Part shown: positions 43,595 to 52,346 of the stretch, piece after piece
How positions within the stretch are numbered: the first letter of the stretch is position 1
Layout: every line of letters begins with the position of its first letter
Assembly: GCA_031367325.1 (NCBI GenBank)
Contig: JANLPQ010000053.1
Coordinates: 17,543 to 81,542 of the forward strand
Length of the DNA stretch: 64,000 bases
Origin: JAAFIP01 sp031367325
GTDB taxonomy: Bacteria > Pseudomonadota > Gammaproteobacteria > Burkholderiales > Burkholderiaceae_C
Reading direction: 5' to 3'
The notes under the pieces: generated by a model
The model's database searches: none
What the model was told of the DNA's origin: nothing
What the model saw: the letters and a program-made list of their open reading frames with translations, nothing else
Position numbers and translations under genes: made by a program

Positions 43595-43664
43595 CGCGTT
43601 GTTTGTTTCGTCAGCATTTCAAATAAAAGTTTTTTAGAATCAAAAGAGTTAGGAGTCTATCAAG

Positions 43665-44546
43665 ATGAGTTCAGTGTCCCACGGCGCTACACCGTATTAC
43701 TTTATTCCCGCGCCATCGAGCTATCCAGTGATGGCGGCTATTGGATTGTTCTTCGTTATTCTGGGCGCCGGCCAGTGGATTAACGGTGCTGGATGGGGCG
43801 CGTACTCTCTAGCGATAGGTCTAGTCTGGTGGTTGTCCGTACTGTTCTTTTGGTTCCGTCAGTCTATAGCTGAGAGCCAATCTGGCTTGTACGGTCACAA
43901 GATAGATTTGTCTTTCCGCTGGAGCATGAGCTGGTTTATTTTCTCTGAAGTCATGTTCTTCGGTGCCTTCTTCACAGCGCTGTGGTGGGGTCGTACCCAC
44001 TCGGTACCTGCTTTGGGCAGCTTGGAAAACGCCTTGCTTTGGCCAGACTTCAAAGCCGTATGGCCCAGCATGGTGGCGGGTGCTACCGCATCGCCTGCAG
44101 GCATTGTGGAGCCTTTTCAAACTATGGGGCCTTGGCCGCTACCCACCATCAACACAGGGTTGCTGCTGACTTCAGGCGTGACCATGACTATTGCCCACCA
44201 TGCCTTGTTGGCAGGCAACCGTTCTAAAACTATCGCCTTCATGTGGATGACCGTGGTGCTTGGTTTGACTTTTTTGTTTGTCCAAGGTTATGAGTACTAC
44301 CATGCGTACCACGAGCTTAATTTGAAGTTGACCTCAGGCATCTTCGGTTCAACCTTTTTTATGTTGACAGGCTTTCACGGCTTCCACGTGTTTGTGGGGA
44401 TGTTGATGCTGTTGTTCATTACCTTGCGCTTGCAAAAAGGCCACTTTACCAGCGACAAGCACTTTGGCTTTGAAGGTGCTGCTTGGTACTGGCACTTTGT
44501 AGACGTAGTGTGGCTGGGCCTTTATATTTTGGTGTACTGGCTGTAA
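43665..44546 (+). CDS. coxC: Cytochrome c oxidase subunit III
   Basis: 293 aa, seven helices. Blocks YYFIPAPSSYPVMAAIG, FSEVMFFGAFF (conserved Glu), YHAYHELNLKLTSGIFGS, FHGFHVFVGMLMLL and WYWHFVDVVWLGLYI are canonical. GTTAGGAG precedes the ATG. A strong terminator follows, ending this transcript. Confidence 0.97.
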   Translation: MSSVSHGATPYYFIPAPSSYPVMAAIGLFFVILGAGQWINGAGWGAYSLAIGLVWWLSVLFFWFRQSIAESQSGLYGHKIDLSFRWSMSWFIFSEVMFFGAFFTALWWGRTHSVPALGSLENALLWPDFKAVWPSMVAGATASPAGIVEPFQTMGPWPLPTINTGLLLTSGVTMTIAHHALLAGNRSKTIAFMWMTVVLGLTFLFVQGYEYYHAYHELNLKLTSGIFGSTFFMLTGFHGFHVFVGMLMLLFITLRLQKGHFTSDKHFGFEGAAWYWHFVDVVWLGLYILVYWL

Positions 44547-44573
44547 CACAGACGAACGCTAAAGATCGACCAT

Positions 44574-44598
44574 AAAAAGCCGCTAAGCGGCTTTTTTA
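44574..44598 (+). terminator. Rho-independent terminator after coxC
   Basis: aaaaaGCCGC-taa-GCGGCtttttt: a GC-rich stem extended by A-T pairs with a T-run on both strands, so it may also serve the convergent small membrane gene. Confidence 0.9.
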
Positions 44599-44612
44599 AT
44601 TTAGATGGTTTT

Positions 44613-44870
44613 TTATTTACCAACGGGTAAACCGGTGGGATGTATATAGCCTAGCTTCCAAGCAATCAGCACGCAAATGAACAGCACCACTGACACCGTA
44701 ATTCGCACTGTCAATGCACGGGCCATGCCTTTGTTGCGCCGGATGTTAGCTTGCTCAACCGATGTAGGCGCATCGGTATCGTCAGTGCGCCCGCCGCGCA
44801 GCATGAAGTACAAGGCAGCCCCTAAGCTGGTAAGGATAGCGATAAAGGCGATGGCGATGAGATATTGCAT
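44613..44870 (-). CDS. Twin-helix membrane protein (DUF2909 type)
   Basis: 85 aa with two helices (about 3-23 and 58-80) linked by a charged loop (GGRTDDTDAPTSVEQANIRR). Commonly found in opposite orientation inside cox clusters of Burkholderiales. The ATG at 44870 (MQYLIAIAFIAIL) is chosen. Function unknown. Confidence 0.82.
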   Translation of the reverse strand: MQYLIAIAFIAILTSLGAALYFMLRGGRTDDTDAPTSVEQANIRRNKGMARALTVRITVSVVLFICVLIAWKLGYIHPTGLPVGK

Positions 44871-44884
44871 AGACTGATTATCCT

Positions 44885-45754
44885 GTGAACCCGCACCCAC
44901 AACTTACCATTGAGAAAAAAGCTTTACCCCAGCGCAAGGGTACTTTTGGCTGGGTAGTGCTAGCTATCACTTTGCTGGGTTTGGTGGCCACGTTGGGCCT
45001 AGGCACTTGGCAGTTGCGTCGTGCTGCCTACAAACTAGCACTGGCGAGCCAAATCGAGTCTAAAAGCCAGCTTGCAGCAATACAGAACATTGCACAAACT
45101 GCAACTGGGCATCAAGATCAAACCAGCCCTCACGACGACGCTCCGTGGATTAATCGCCGCGTTGATCTGAAGGGAACGTGGCTGGCTGAATACACCGTTT
45201 TCTTAGACAACCGCTTTATGGCCAACCGGGCAGGTTTTTATGTGGTAACGCCTTTGCAGCAAGAGGGTAGCAACGCTATCGTGTGGGTACAGCGTGGCTG
45301 GGTTGCGCGCAATGTACAAGATCGCGCGCGCCTGCCTGATGTGCTGACGCCGGCAGGCGCAGTGCAAGTGCAGGGCAGGGTGGTAGCGGCTGTGTCCCGG
45401 GCTTATGAGTTGGGTGAGTCTCAAAGTCAGCCTGCAGATACGCCGCCTAACGCATCACAAGGCAACGCCTCGTCTGTGGGCAGCAGTGCACCCGCTGCTG
45501 CAAGGACATCGCGTATTTGGCAAAATCTGCCCAATGTTAACTTCGGCCCGAAAGCGCAGTTAATGCCTGTAGCCGTACTGCAAACCGCTGCGCCCAACGC
45601 ACCGCAAGACGGACTGCTTCACGACTGGCCGCAAGCCGATGTGGGTGTGGCAAAGCACTATGGTTACGCATTCCAATGGTTCGCGCTGTGCGGCCTGATA
45701 ATAGCTCTGTATGTCTGGTTCCAAATCCTTGCCCCCCGCCGCAAACCCTCATGA
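44885..45754 (+). CDS. SURF1-family oxidase assembly protein
   Basis: 289 aa, two-helix membrane protein (near residues 18-40 and 262-283) involved in haem a insertion into subunit I. GLGTWQLRRAAYKLAL is the classic SURF1 N-terminal block, and WINRRVDLKGTW, VWVQRGWVARN and HYGYAFQWFALCGLI follow. GTG start. A variable Ser/Ala/Pro loop near residues 180-205 is long. It overlaps the longest frame of the next gene. Confidence 0.92.
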   Translation: MNPHPQLTIEKKALPQRKGTFGWVVLAITLLGLVATLGLGTWQLRRAAYKLALASQIESKSQLAAIQNIAQTATGHQDQTSPHDDAPWINRRVDLKGTWLAEYTVFLDNRFMANRAGFYVVTPLQQEGSNAIVWVQRGWVARNVQDRARLPDVLTPAGAVQVQGRVVAAVSRAYELGESQSQPADTPPNASQGNASSVGSSAPAAARTSRIWQNLPNVNFGPKAQLMPVAVLQTAAPNAPQDGLLHDWPQADVGVAKHYGYAFQWFALCGLIIALYVWFQILAPRRKPS

Positions 45755-45764
45755 TGCCTCCCAC

Positions 45765-46484
45765 ATGGTTGACACCCCGTTGACCATGACGGTGCACGAT
45801 CTGCCCACACCCGGCGCACCCGGTGTGCAGCGGCAAGTCTCTGGCCGTTGGAAAATGATGGCGGTACTGCTGGTATGTGCAGCACCTATCATTGCGTCGT
45901 ATGTCACTTTCTATATGGTGCGTCCTAGTGCCCAGCGCAACTACGGCACGCTAATCCCTCTGGCCAACCCCGCGCCTGAGTTATCCGCATCTGCAAAGAT
46001 GAACGAGCTACCTGATATCAAGGCCGTGGCACTGGACGGCACAATGTCCAATCTGCGCGCCTTCAGAGGGCAGTGGCTGTTGGTCAGCGTGGCGGGCGGC
46101 GCATGTGATGCTGCGTGCCAACAGCGTATTTATCTGCAGCGCCAGATGCGCGAGAGTCTAGGCCGCGATAAAGATCGGCTAGACCGCGTGTGGTTGATCA
46201 TCGACGATCAACCTGTGGCCCCCACACTGGTCTCCCAAGTGCAAGCAGCTAATGTAGATGCGTATGCCTTACGTGTGCCACAAGCTGCCTTGGCCCAGTG
46301 GCTCAAGCCTGATGCAGGCCAACAGCTGAGCGACCATTTGTATTTGGTCGACCCCATAGGCCGTTGGATGATGCGCTTTCCTGCAGATGTTGACCCGACT
46401 AAAGCCAAGCGCGATTTAGAGCGCTTGCTCCGTGCCTCAGTGAGCTGGGACCGTGCAGGGCGCGAAAAAGAAGGGCAACCATAA
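45765..46484 (+). CDS. Thioredoxin-like membrane protein of the cox cluster
   Basis: 239 aa. One helix (about residues 33-52, MMAVLLVCAAPIIASYVTFY), then a periplasmic domain with NYGTLIPL and GQWLLVSVAGGACDAACQQR, which looks like a Sco/thioredoxin fold with a CDAAC pair in the redox position. Probably helps copper or haem delivery. The ATG at 45765 avoids overlap with the SURF1 gene; an earlier ATG at 45711 is in frame. The stop overlaps ctaA (TAATG). Confidence 0.8.
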   Translation: MVDTPLTMTVHDLPTPGAPGVQRQVSGRWKMMAVLLVCAAPIIASYVTFYMVRPSAQRNYGTLIPLANPAPELSASAKMNELPDIKAVALDGTMSNLRAFRGQWLLVSVAGGACDAACQQRIYLQRQMRESLGRDKDRLDRVWLIIDDQPVAPTLVSQVQAANVDAYALRVPQAALAQWLKPDAGQQLSDHLYLVDPIGRWMMRFPADVDPTKAKRDLERLLRASVSWDRAGREKEGQP

Positions 46485-47734
46485 TGCCTGCTACATCTAC
46501 CTCGCAAGCTCTGTACGACCTTGCCCCCGCGTTGCAATTGATGCTGTTGGGCGCGCTGCTGGCGCTGGGCCCGCTGGTATGGGTGTGGTTGCGCAATCGC
46601 CAAGCGTCGCTGCCGCAACGTATGCGTGTGCTGACTTTACTAACTCTATTTTTAACTTTCGATTTGGTCTTGTTCGGTGCGTTCACACGTTTAACGGATT
46701 CAGGTTTGGGCTGCCCTGACTGGCCCGGCTGCTATGCCAGCGCCAGCCCACTGGGCGCTAAGGCGCAGATCAGTGCTGAGCAAGTTGCGATGCCCTCTGG
46801 CCCGGTTACCCACCAAAAAGCCTGGATAGAAATGATTCACCGTTACGCCGCCAGTGCAGTGGGCGTGTTGATCTTGGTACTGGCAGCGATGAGCTGGCTA
46901 CACCGCCAGCAGTTGCACCGTCGTTTGCAAATATCACCGTGGTGGCCTACGCTGACTTTGCTGTGGGTGTGCCTGCAGGGTGCATTTGGCGCATTGACAG
47001 TGACGATGAAATTATTTCCCGCTATCGTCACGATGCACTTGCTAGGGGGCATGGCATTGCTAGCACTGCTGCAAACACAAGCTGCGCGCTACCGTACCGG
47101 GGCAGGCTTTAGCGATGACGACTCGGCTGCACAGTTGCCTGGCACTGCGCGTGCTTGGTTAGTAGCAGGTTTTGTAGTGCTATGGGTGCAAATTGCGCTC
47201 GGTGGCTGGGTCAGTACCAACTATGCTGTGCTGGCCTGCAATGAGTTTCCGATGTGCCAAGGCCAGTGGGTGCCGCAGATGAACATGCGCGAAGGTTTTG
47301 AGCTGTGGCGCGAGCTGGGGCAAACGGGTGCAGGTCAAAACATCACTCTGGCCGGGCTGACGGCTATTCATGTGATGCATCGTATGTTTGCCTTTATTGT
47401 TTGCGCCGTGCTGGGTGTTGCTGCTTATAAAATGCACCGCAGTGCACCGCAGCACAGCAACGCGCGCCGAGCAGCTTGGTGGATTGTGGCGCTGCTCGTA
47501 TGGCAGATCATCACGGGTTTGAGTAATGTGGTGTTAGGGTGGCCGCTAGCGGCTGCCGTATCGCACACAGGCGGCGCGGCGGGTTTGGTCATAGTAATTA
47601 CTGGTGTGCTTACTGCTGCTCGCCTGCAAATGGCCAGCGACCCACTAGAACGCAGTGGCGTGGCAACGTCTACCTTGCAGGGCATGGGCCATGTGAATTC
47701 TACTTTTAGTCATTTATCGGGAGGTTCGCGATGA
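46484..47734 (+). CDS. ctaA: Haem A synthase (COX15/CtaA)
   Basis: 416-aa membrane enzyme that oxidises the haem O methyl to give haem A. Eight helices. FGAFTRLTDSGLGCPDWPGCY is the family signature with conserved Cys; His ligands are in KAWIEMIHRYAA, VTMHLLGGMALL and TAIHVMHRMFAF. ATGA overlap with ctaB. The N-terminal helix is preceded by a short hydrophilic part. Confidence 0.96.
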   Translation: MPATSTSQALYDLAPALQLMLLGALLALGPLVWVWLRNRQASLPQRMRVLTLLTLFLTFDLVLFGAFTRLTDSGLGCPDWPGCYASASPLGAKAQISAEQVAMPSGPVTHQKAWIEMIHRYAASAVGVLILVLAAMSWLHRQQLHRRLQISPWWPTLTLLWVCLQGAFGALTVTMKLFPAIVTMHLLGGMALLALLQTQAARYRTGAGFSDDDSAAQLPGTARAWLVAGFVVLWVQIALGGWVSTNYAVLACNEFPMCQGQWVPQMNMREGFELWRELGQTGAGQNITLAGLTAIHVMHRMFAFIVCAVLGVAAYKMHRSAPQHSNARRAAWWIVALLVWQIITGLSNVVLGWPLAAAVSHTGGAAGLVIVITGVLTAARLQMASDPLERSGVATSTLQGMGHVNSTFSHLSGGSR

Positions 47735-48648
47735 GCAGCGTGGAGCCGCCGATCGTTTTACCCACCACCGCACTACGCAAAGGCAAGCTGGCGCAGTTCA
47801 ACGCTTTGACCAAGCCGCGCGTAATTCAGTTGATTGTGTTTTGTGCGCTGATCGGTATGGTGCTGGCGGTGCCTGGCCTGCCGAATTGGAGCGAGGTGCA
47901 AACCATGCTGATCGCATCGCTGGGCATATGGCTGGTATCAGGTGCAGCTGCTGCGTTTAATTGTTTGGTAGAAAAGGGCATCGATGCCAAAATGCGTCGT
48001 ACGGCATGGCGCCCTACCGCTCAAGGCGAACTCGCCGATGTGCAAACTGGTGCGTTCTCCGCCGTGCTGTGCGTCCTAGGCTCGTGGCTGCTGTATGTGT
48101 ATGTCAATCCACTGACCATGTGGTTAACGTTTGCTACCTTTATTGGTTACGCAGTGGTCTACACCGTGATTTTAAAACCACTCACGCCGCAAAATATTGT
48201 GATTGGCGGCGCATCAGGCGCTATGCCGCCTGTGCTGGGTTGGGCCGCTATGACGGGTGAGGTATCGCCTGAAGCTTTGATTTTATTTTTAATTATTTTT
48301 CTTTGGACGCCGCCGCATTTTTGGGCATTGGCCTTGTACCGCGTAGAAGACTACCGAAAAAGCGGCTTGCCTATGCTGCCTGTGACCCACGGTAACGAGT
48401 TCACGCGGCTGCAAATATTGCTTTACACCATCGTGCTGTTTGCTGCCTGCCTGATGCCTTTTGCCTACGGTATGAGTTCGTGGATTTACTTGGCAGCAGC
48501 GGTGGTTTTGAGTATTGGGTTTTGCTACTACGGCATCAAGCTTTGGCAAAACTACAGCGACGCGCTGGCACGCAAAACTTTTCGTTTCTCGCTTATCCAT
48601 TTAAGCGCGTTGTTTGCCGCGCTACTGATCGACCACTACGTGCTGTAA
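47731..48648 (+). CDS. ctaB: Protohaem IX farnesyltransferase (haem O synthase)
   Basis: 305-aa UbiA-family prenyltransferase attaching farnesyl to protohaem. The Asp/Arg motif is NCLVEKGIDAKMRRTAWRP; the second is at YRVEDYRKSGLPMLP. About nine helices. Works with CtaA for haem A supply; the two are translationally coupled. Confidence 0.97.
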   Translation: MSSVEPPIVLPTTALRKGKLAQFNALTKPRVIQLIVFCALIGMVLAVPGLPNWSEVQTMLIASLGIWLVSGAAAAFNCLVEKGIDAKMRRTAWRPTAQGELADVQTGAFSAVLCVLGSWLLYVYVNPLTMWLTFATFIGYAVVYTVILKPLTPQNIVIGGASGAMPPVLGWAAMTGEVSPEALILFLIIFLWTPPHFWALALYRVEDYRKSGLPMLPVTHGNEFTRLQILLYTIVLFAACLMPFAYGMSSWIYLAAAVVLSIGFCYYGIKLWQNYSDALARKTFRFSLIHLSALFAALLIDHYVL

Positions 48649-48673
48649 ATTGCTTGTGAAAGACCTGTTTTTT

Positions 48674-49276
48674 ATGAATGCTTTTAAATCTATAGTGCGC
48701 TATGCGTTGATTGCGGTGGCAAGCGTAGCGTTATGGATGGCTGCTGGCTGCACAGAACAGAAACCCGCTTTTGTCAGTGTGGATGTGACAGGCGCCGACT
48801 ATGCACAAAAATTTGCGCTAAGCGACCAGTTTGGCAAGCCGCGAACTCAGGCAGATTTTCTGGGTAAAGTGATTGTAATTTTTTTTGGTTTTGCACAATG
48901 TCCCGATGTATGTCCAACCACTATGGCAGAGTTGGCAGAAGTTAAAAAATTACTGGGTAAAGAGGGTGATAAATTACAAGTGATATTTATCACCGTCGAC
49001 CCAGAGCGTGACACAGCGCCAGTGCTCAAAGCTTATATGGAAAATTTTGACCCTAGCTTTATCGCTCTGCGCGGTACGCCCGAAGAACTAGCCGCCACGG
49101 CCAAGCATTTTAAAATTTACTACAAAAAAGTAGAAGGCAAAACGCCCGGTAGTTACACCATGGACCACTCTGCCGGTAGCTATGTGCTAGACACACAAGG
49201 CCGGGTGCGTTTGTTTACCCGTTACGGCAGCGGTGCGGCAGCATTGGCGCAAGATATTAAATTATTGCTGAAGTAA
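48674..49276 (+). CDS. SCO1/SenC copper chaperone
   Basis: 200-aa membrane-anchored thioredoxin-fold protein delivering copper to CuA of subunit II. Lipoprotein-like start with AAGC near residue 26. The metal site is FAQCPDVCPTT plus the distant His in MDHSAGSYVLD. The ATG at 48674 is chosen. Last gene of the oxidase assembly block. Despite the SenC name, it is unrelated to the selenium senC gene below. Confidence 0.95.
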   Translation: MNAFKSIVRYALIAVASVALWMAAGCTEQKPAFVSVDVTGADYAQKFALSDQFGKPRTQADFLGKVIVIFFGFAQCPDVCPTTMAELAEVKKLLGKEGDKLQVIFITVDPERDTAPVLKAYMENFDPSFIALRGTPEELAATAKHFKIYYKKVEGKTPGSYTMDHSAGSYVLDTQGRVRLFTRYGSGAAALAQDIKLLLK

Positions 49277-49280
49277 CCAG

Positions 49281-51140
49281 CTAGAAATTTAAAGTACGCA
49301 GTACCTTGCGCGGCTCATCGCTGGCGACTTCACTGCGCGCCAGCAACCAACCCAGCTGGGCTCTGGCATCGTCGCCCAGTTCAAGTGCTTCGGGGTCGGG
49401 CATCAAAGCGCAGGTGATGCGCAGTTTGAGTGATGCACCCACAGGTAGTAAATCTGAGGGGCGGTATGCGCTGGCAGAGATCTGGGCGGCTATTTTGGCT
49501 GCATGGCTGGCTTTGCAAGGACCCTCTATCAACAACACAAACTGATTATCATCCAGACGGCCTGCGGTATCCACATCGCGTGCCACCAGTTGCAGGCGTG
49601 TGCTCAGCAGTACCAGAGCGGTGTCGCCCACAGTACGTCCATGCTCTTTAACAAACCATGCGTAGTTGTCCAGCTCTACCAGTATCAACGCGTATTGCTG
49701 ATGGTAACGTGTAGCCCGTGTTAGCGCACCTTGTATTTGACGCAACAAATCGCGCGTATTGGACAAGCCAGTCAATACATCTTGGGTAGGCAGTCCAGCT
49801 GCGCGTGCAACGCCTGCAGTGCGTGCACCAGCGCGCAGTGCCAATGCAAAAAATAACAGTGGCATTTCTATGGCTGAGCCAAGCATGACGCCATATTGGG
49901 TAAAGAAGTTGCTCTCTATCCATCCCATATTGCGTAACAGCTGCGGTACCACACCAATAACAACAGGCAAAAATCCACGCGCAACCCATCGCACGCTGGC
50001 GCTGCCGCGCGTCCAACTAAACCACGCCACGCTGTAGACTACCGCAATGGTTGCTACGGATAAGGCGGTCAGCACATGAAAACCCCATAGCGTGGGTGCG
50101 ATCAGTTCTAGGACCATGTTGGCGGTTTGCGCCAACATCAACAGCATGATAGTTTTGTTTAGACGCGGCATATACACCCGTGGTTTGAGCGTATTGCGCA
50201 CAAACCACAAGCCTGCAACCGTTGCCATACCTGGCAAAAAGAAGGTGGCCGTGTTAGACCACACTGGCCAGTTGGGCCACATGTACTGCGCTGCCAACCC
50301 TGTGTAGGCGGCTTGCGTTAAACCAATAGCAAATACATACACAAGATAGTGCAAAAAATTGTTGTCGCGCAACGCTGATGCCATGGCAATGCAAACCACT
50401 GCCAGCATCAACAGCAAACCGAAATAAGCGCCTAAAAACAGATTTTCTTTTTGTTGCTGGTTTGCCAAACTGGTGTCGCGGTAAATGTGCAATGGTGCCG
50501 AGAACGGCGTGCGCTGCTGCACTATTCGCACATAGTATTCCACAGGCTGTGCGTTGTCTTGCGCTAATCTAAATGTTGAGAACCTGCCTTGCACAGGCCA
50601 CTGGGTGCGTGGCACCGCATCGCCTGCGCGCAGTAGCTTCCAAGCGTTATTGCTGCGCCAGTAGAAGGTTACATCGTCCGCAGTGGCTGAAGACAGTTCG
50701 ACAAACCATTGCGATTGTGGGTCGGTGATGCGCGCCTGAAACCTCAGCCACAACACTTTGCCATGAACAGCATGCGTTTGCGCTGCGCGACGTGGCACAA
50801 ATTGCGGCGCGCCATTTTGAGTTACGTCTAGCTGCTCGATCGTGGTGTTGCCAGCATCATCAACCCAATATTGGCTGTCGTTATCTATAGCTATATCGTT
50901 GACTTGGCTGCCCAGCTCAATAGTAGGCATTGCAGTTCTGGATGCTGCTAACTTAGAAGCTACATTGGGCTCAGTTTGCGCGCGGGTTTGCGCAGCACTG
51001 GTCAGGGCAAGCACCATGGCAGCAAATGCAACCACAGTAGCGCGCTGAACCAATGTGAAAATACGGTGGCTATGTGCGCAGCCAAGCTGCCGCCGCAATA
51101 ACCATAAAAGTTGTATAGACATAGTGAGCAATGCCACCAT
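49281..51140 (-). CDS. 7TM-DISM membrane protein with degenerate GGDEF domain
   Basis: 619 aa. Signal-like N-terminus, then a periplasmic 7TMR-DISM extracellular beta domain (about 75-220, QYWVDDAGNTTIEQLD, KVLWLRFQARI), seven helices (about 240-430), and a cytoplasmic GGDEF fold (about 450-619). The active-site GG(D/E)EF reads DDNQF at 530-534, so cyclase activity is not expected; an RxxD I-site-like RDVD is kept at 521-524. It may bind c-di-GMP. An alternative ATG at 51122 is possible. Confidence 0.86.
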   Translation of the reverse strand: MVALLTMSIQLLWLLRRQLGCAHSHRIFTLVQRATVVAFAAMVLALTSAAQTRAQTEPNVASKLAASRTAMPTIELGSQVNDIAIDNDSQYWVDDAGNTTIEQLDVTQNGAPQFVPRRAAQTHAVHGKVLWLRFQARITDPQSQWFVELSSATADDVTFYWRSNNAWKLLRAGDAVPRTQWPVQGRFSTFRLAQDNAQPVEYYVRIVQQRTPFSAPLHIYRDTSLANQQQKENLFLGAYFGLLLMLAVVCIAMASALRDNNFLHYLVYVFAIGLTQAAYTGLAAQYMWPNWPVWSNTATFFLPGMATVAGLWFVRNTLKPRVYMPRLNKTIMLLMLAQTANMVLELIAPTLWGFHVLTALSVATIAVVYSVAWFSWTRGSASVRWVARGFLPVVIGVVPQLLRNMGWIESNFFTQYGVMLGSAIEMPLLFFALALRAGARTAGVARAAGLPTQDVLTGLSNTRDLLRQIQGALTRATRYHQQYALILVELDNYAWFVKEHGRTVGDTALVLLSTRLQLVARDVDTAGRLDDNQFVLLIEGPCKASHAAKIAAQISASAYRPSDLLPVGASLKLRITCALMPDPEALELGDDARAQLGWLLARSEVASDEPRKVLRTLNF

Positions 51141-51189
51141 GTTACTAGAATAATCTAAATGTTAACTTATGTTACTGTAAACAGTCTTG

Positions 51190-51228
51190 ATACAAAAACA
51201 GCGATGTGACTTGTATCACATCGCTGTT
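51190..51228 (-). terminator. Rho-independent terminator downstream of rpoH
   Basis: Perfect 13-bp stem AACAGCGATGTGA / TCACATCGCTGTT (51197-51209, 51216-51228) with a 6-nt loop; on the minus strand the stem is followed by a T-run from the aaaaa at 51194-51198. It lies 90 nt past the rpoH stop. Confidence 0.85.
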
Positions 51229-51233
51229 GATTT

Positions 51234-51267
51234 ATGCCCTAAACAATCATCCTTAAGGATTTAGGGC
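51234..51267 (-). repeat. Second hairpin downstream of rpoH
   Basis: Arms GCCCTAAA (51236-51243) and TTTAGGGC (51260-51267) enclosing the palindrome ATCCTTAAGGAT. No T-run. May protect the 3' end of the mRNA. Confidence 0.6.
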
Positions 51268-51317
51268 TGTGCAATTCAGCCCAAACCTGTTCAGCGAACT
51301 TTGCAGGTCTTGAAGCT

Positions 51318-52250
51318 TTAAGCAAATTCCGCAAGTGCCTTTTTCATCTTCTTCATAGCTGCAACTTCAATCTGGCGCACTCGTTCGGCGCTGATACTGT
51401 ATTCAGCTGCCAAATCGTGCAATGTCAGGCCGCCAGAGCCGTCGTCATTGACCTTTAGCCAGCGCTCCTCTACGATGCGGCGGCTACGCGGGTCAAGGTC
51501 GGCCAGTGCCGTGGCTATACCATCCGTGGCCAGCATGTCGCGCTGGTGTGCCGCCAGCATGGCAGTGGGCTCGTGATTAGTGTCGGCTAAATAAGCAATA
51601 GGGCCAAAAGCATCATCGCCATCGTCGCCCGGGCTAGGGTCAAGTAGTACGTCGCCGCCCATCATGCGTGTTTCCATCTCGATGACTTCTTCACGCTTAA
51701 CGTTGAGCTTTTTGGCCATGAGGCTGATCTCGCTCGCGTTCAGCGTATCGCGGTGTGTTGCTTCGTCACCTGCTGCAGCATCCGCTTTAAAGCTTTGCTT
51801 CATTGAGCGCAAGTTAAAGAACAGCTTACGTTGGGCCTTGGTGGTGGCTACTTTGACCATGCGCCAGTTTTTCAACACATATTCATGGATCTCGGCTTTG
51901 ATCCAGTGCAGCGCGTAGCTGACCAAGCGCACGCCTTGATCGGGATCAAACCGTTTAACAGCCTTCATCAGGCCTACATTGCCTTCTTGAATCAGGTCCC
52001 CATGCGGCAAACCATAGCCCAAGTACTGGCGTGATACTGACACCACCAAACGTAAGTGAGATAGCACTAACTTACCAGCGGCTTCCAAGTCGTTGGTTTC
52101 TTTAAGTTTGCGGGCGAAGGTTTGCTCTTCCTCGAGCGTCAACATGGGCATGCGATTAGCTGCCGTAATGTAAGCGTCCAAATTGCCCAACGAGGGCACT
52201 AAACCCCAAGAATGGGTGCTGGCAGAGGCAAGAGTTAAGGTTCCAGACAT
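51318..52250 (-). CDS. rpoH: RNA polymerase sigma-32 factor
   Basis: 310-aa heat-shock sigma factor. Region 2.1-2.2 has LVVSVSRQYLGYGLPHGDLIQEGNVGLMKAV; the RpoH box is QRKLFFNLRSMKQ, the sigma-32-specific core-binding signature; region 4.2 is ERVRQIEVAAMKKMKKAL. The ATG at 52250 has AAGGAG 7 nt upstream. A CIRCE operator lies 29 nt upstream of the start, implying HrcA control. Confidence 0.97.
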   Translation of the reverse strand: MSGTLTLASASTHSWGLVPSLGNLDAYITAANRMPMLTLEEEQTFARKLKETNDLEAAGKLVLSHLRLVVSVSRQYLGYGLPHGDLIQEGNVGLMKAVKRFDPDQGVRLVSYALHWIKAEIHEYVLKNWRMVKVATTKAQRKLFFNLRSMKQSFKADAAAGDEATHRDTLNASEISLMAKKLNVKREEVIEMETRMMGGDVLLDPSPGDDGDDAFGPIAYLADTNHEPTAMLAAHQRDMLATDGIATALADLDPRSRRIVEERWLKVNDDGSGGLTLHDLAAEYSISAERVRQIEVAAMKKMKKALAEFA

Positions 52251-52278
52251 ACTAGAACTCCTTTCATAAGATTCCATA

Positions 52279-52305
52279 TTAGCACTCCTATAGACAGAGT
52301 GCCAA
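52279..52305 (-). promoter_or_regulatory. CIRCE element (HrcA operator) upstream of rpoH
   Basis: TTAGCACTC-ctatagaca-GAGTGCCAA on the plus strand: the 9-9-9 CIRCE layout with a single mismatch to TTAGCACTC-N9-GAGTGCTAA. Confidence 0.88.
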
Positions 52306-52346
52306 TGCAGAAGTTCAATGACCTTAATGGCTTAATGACTATTTGG

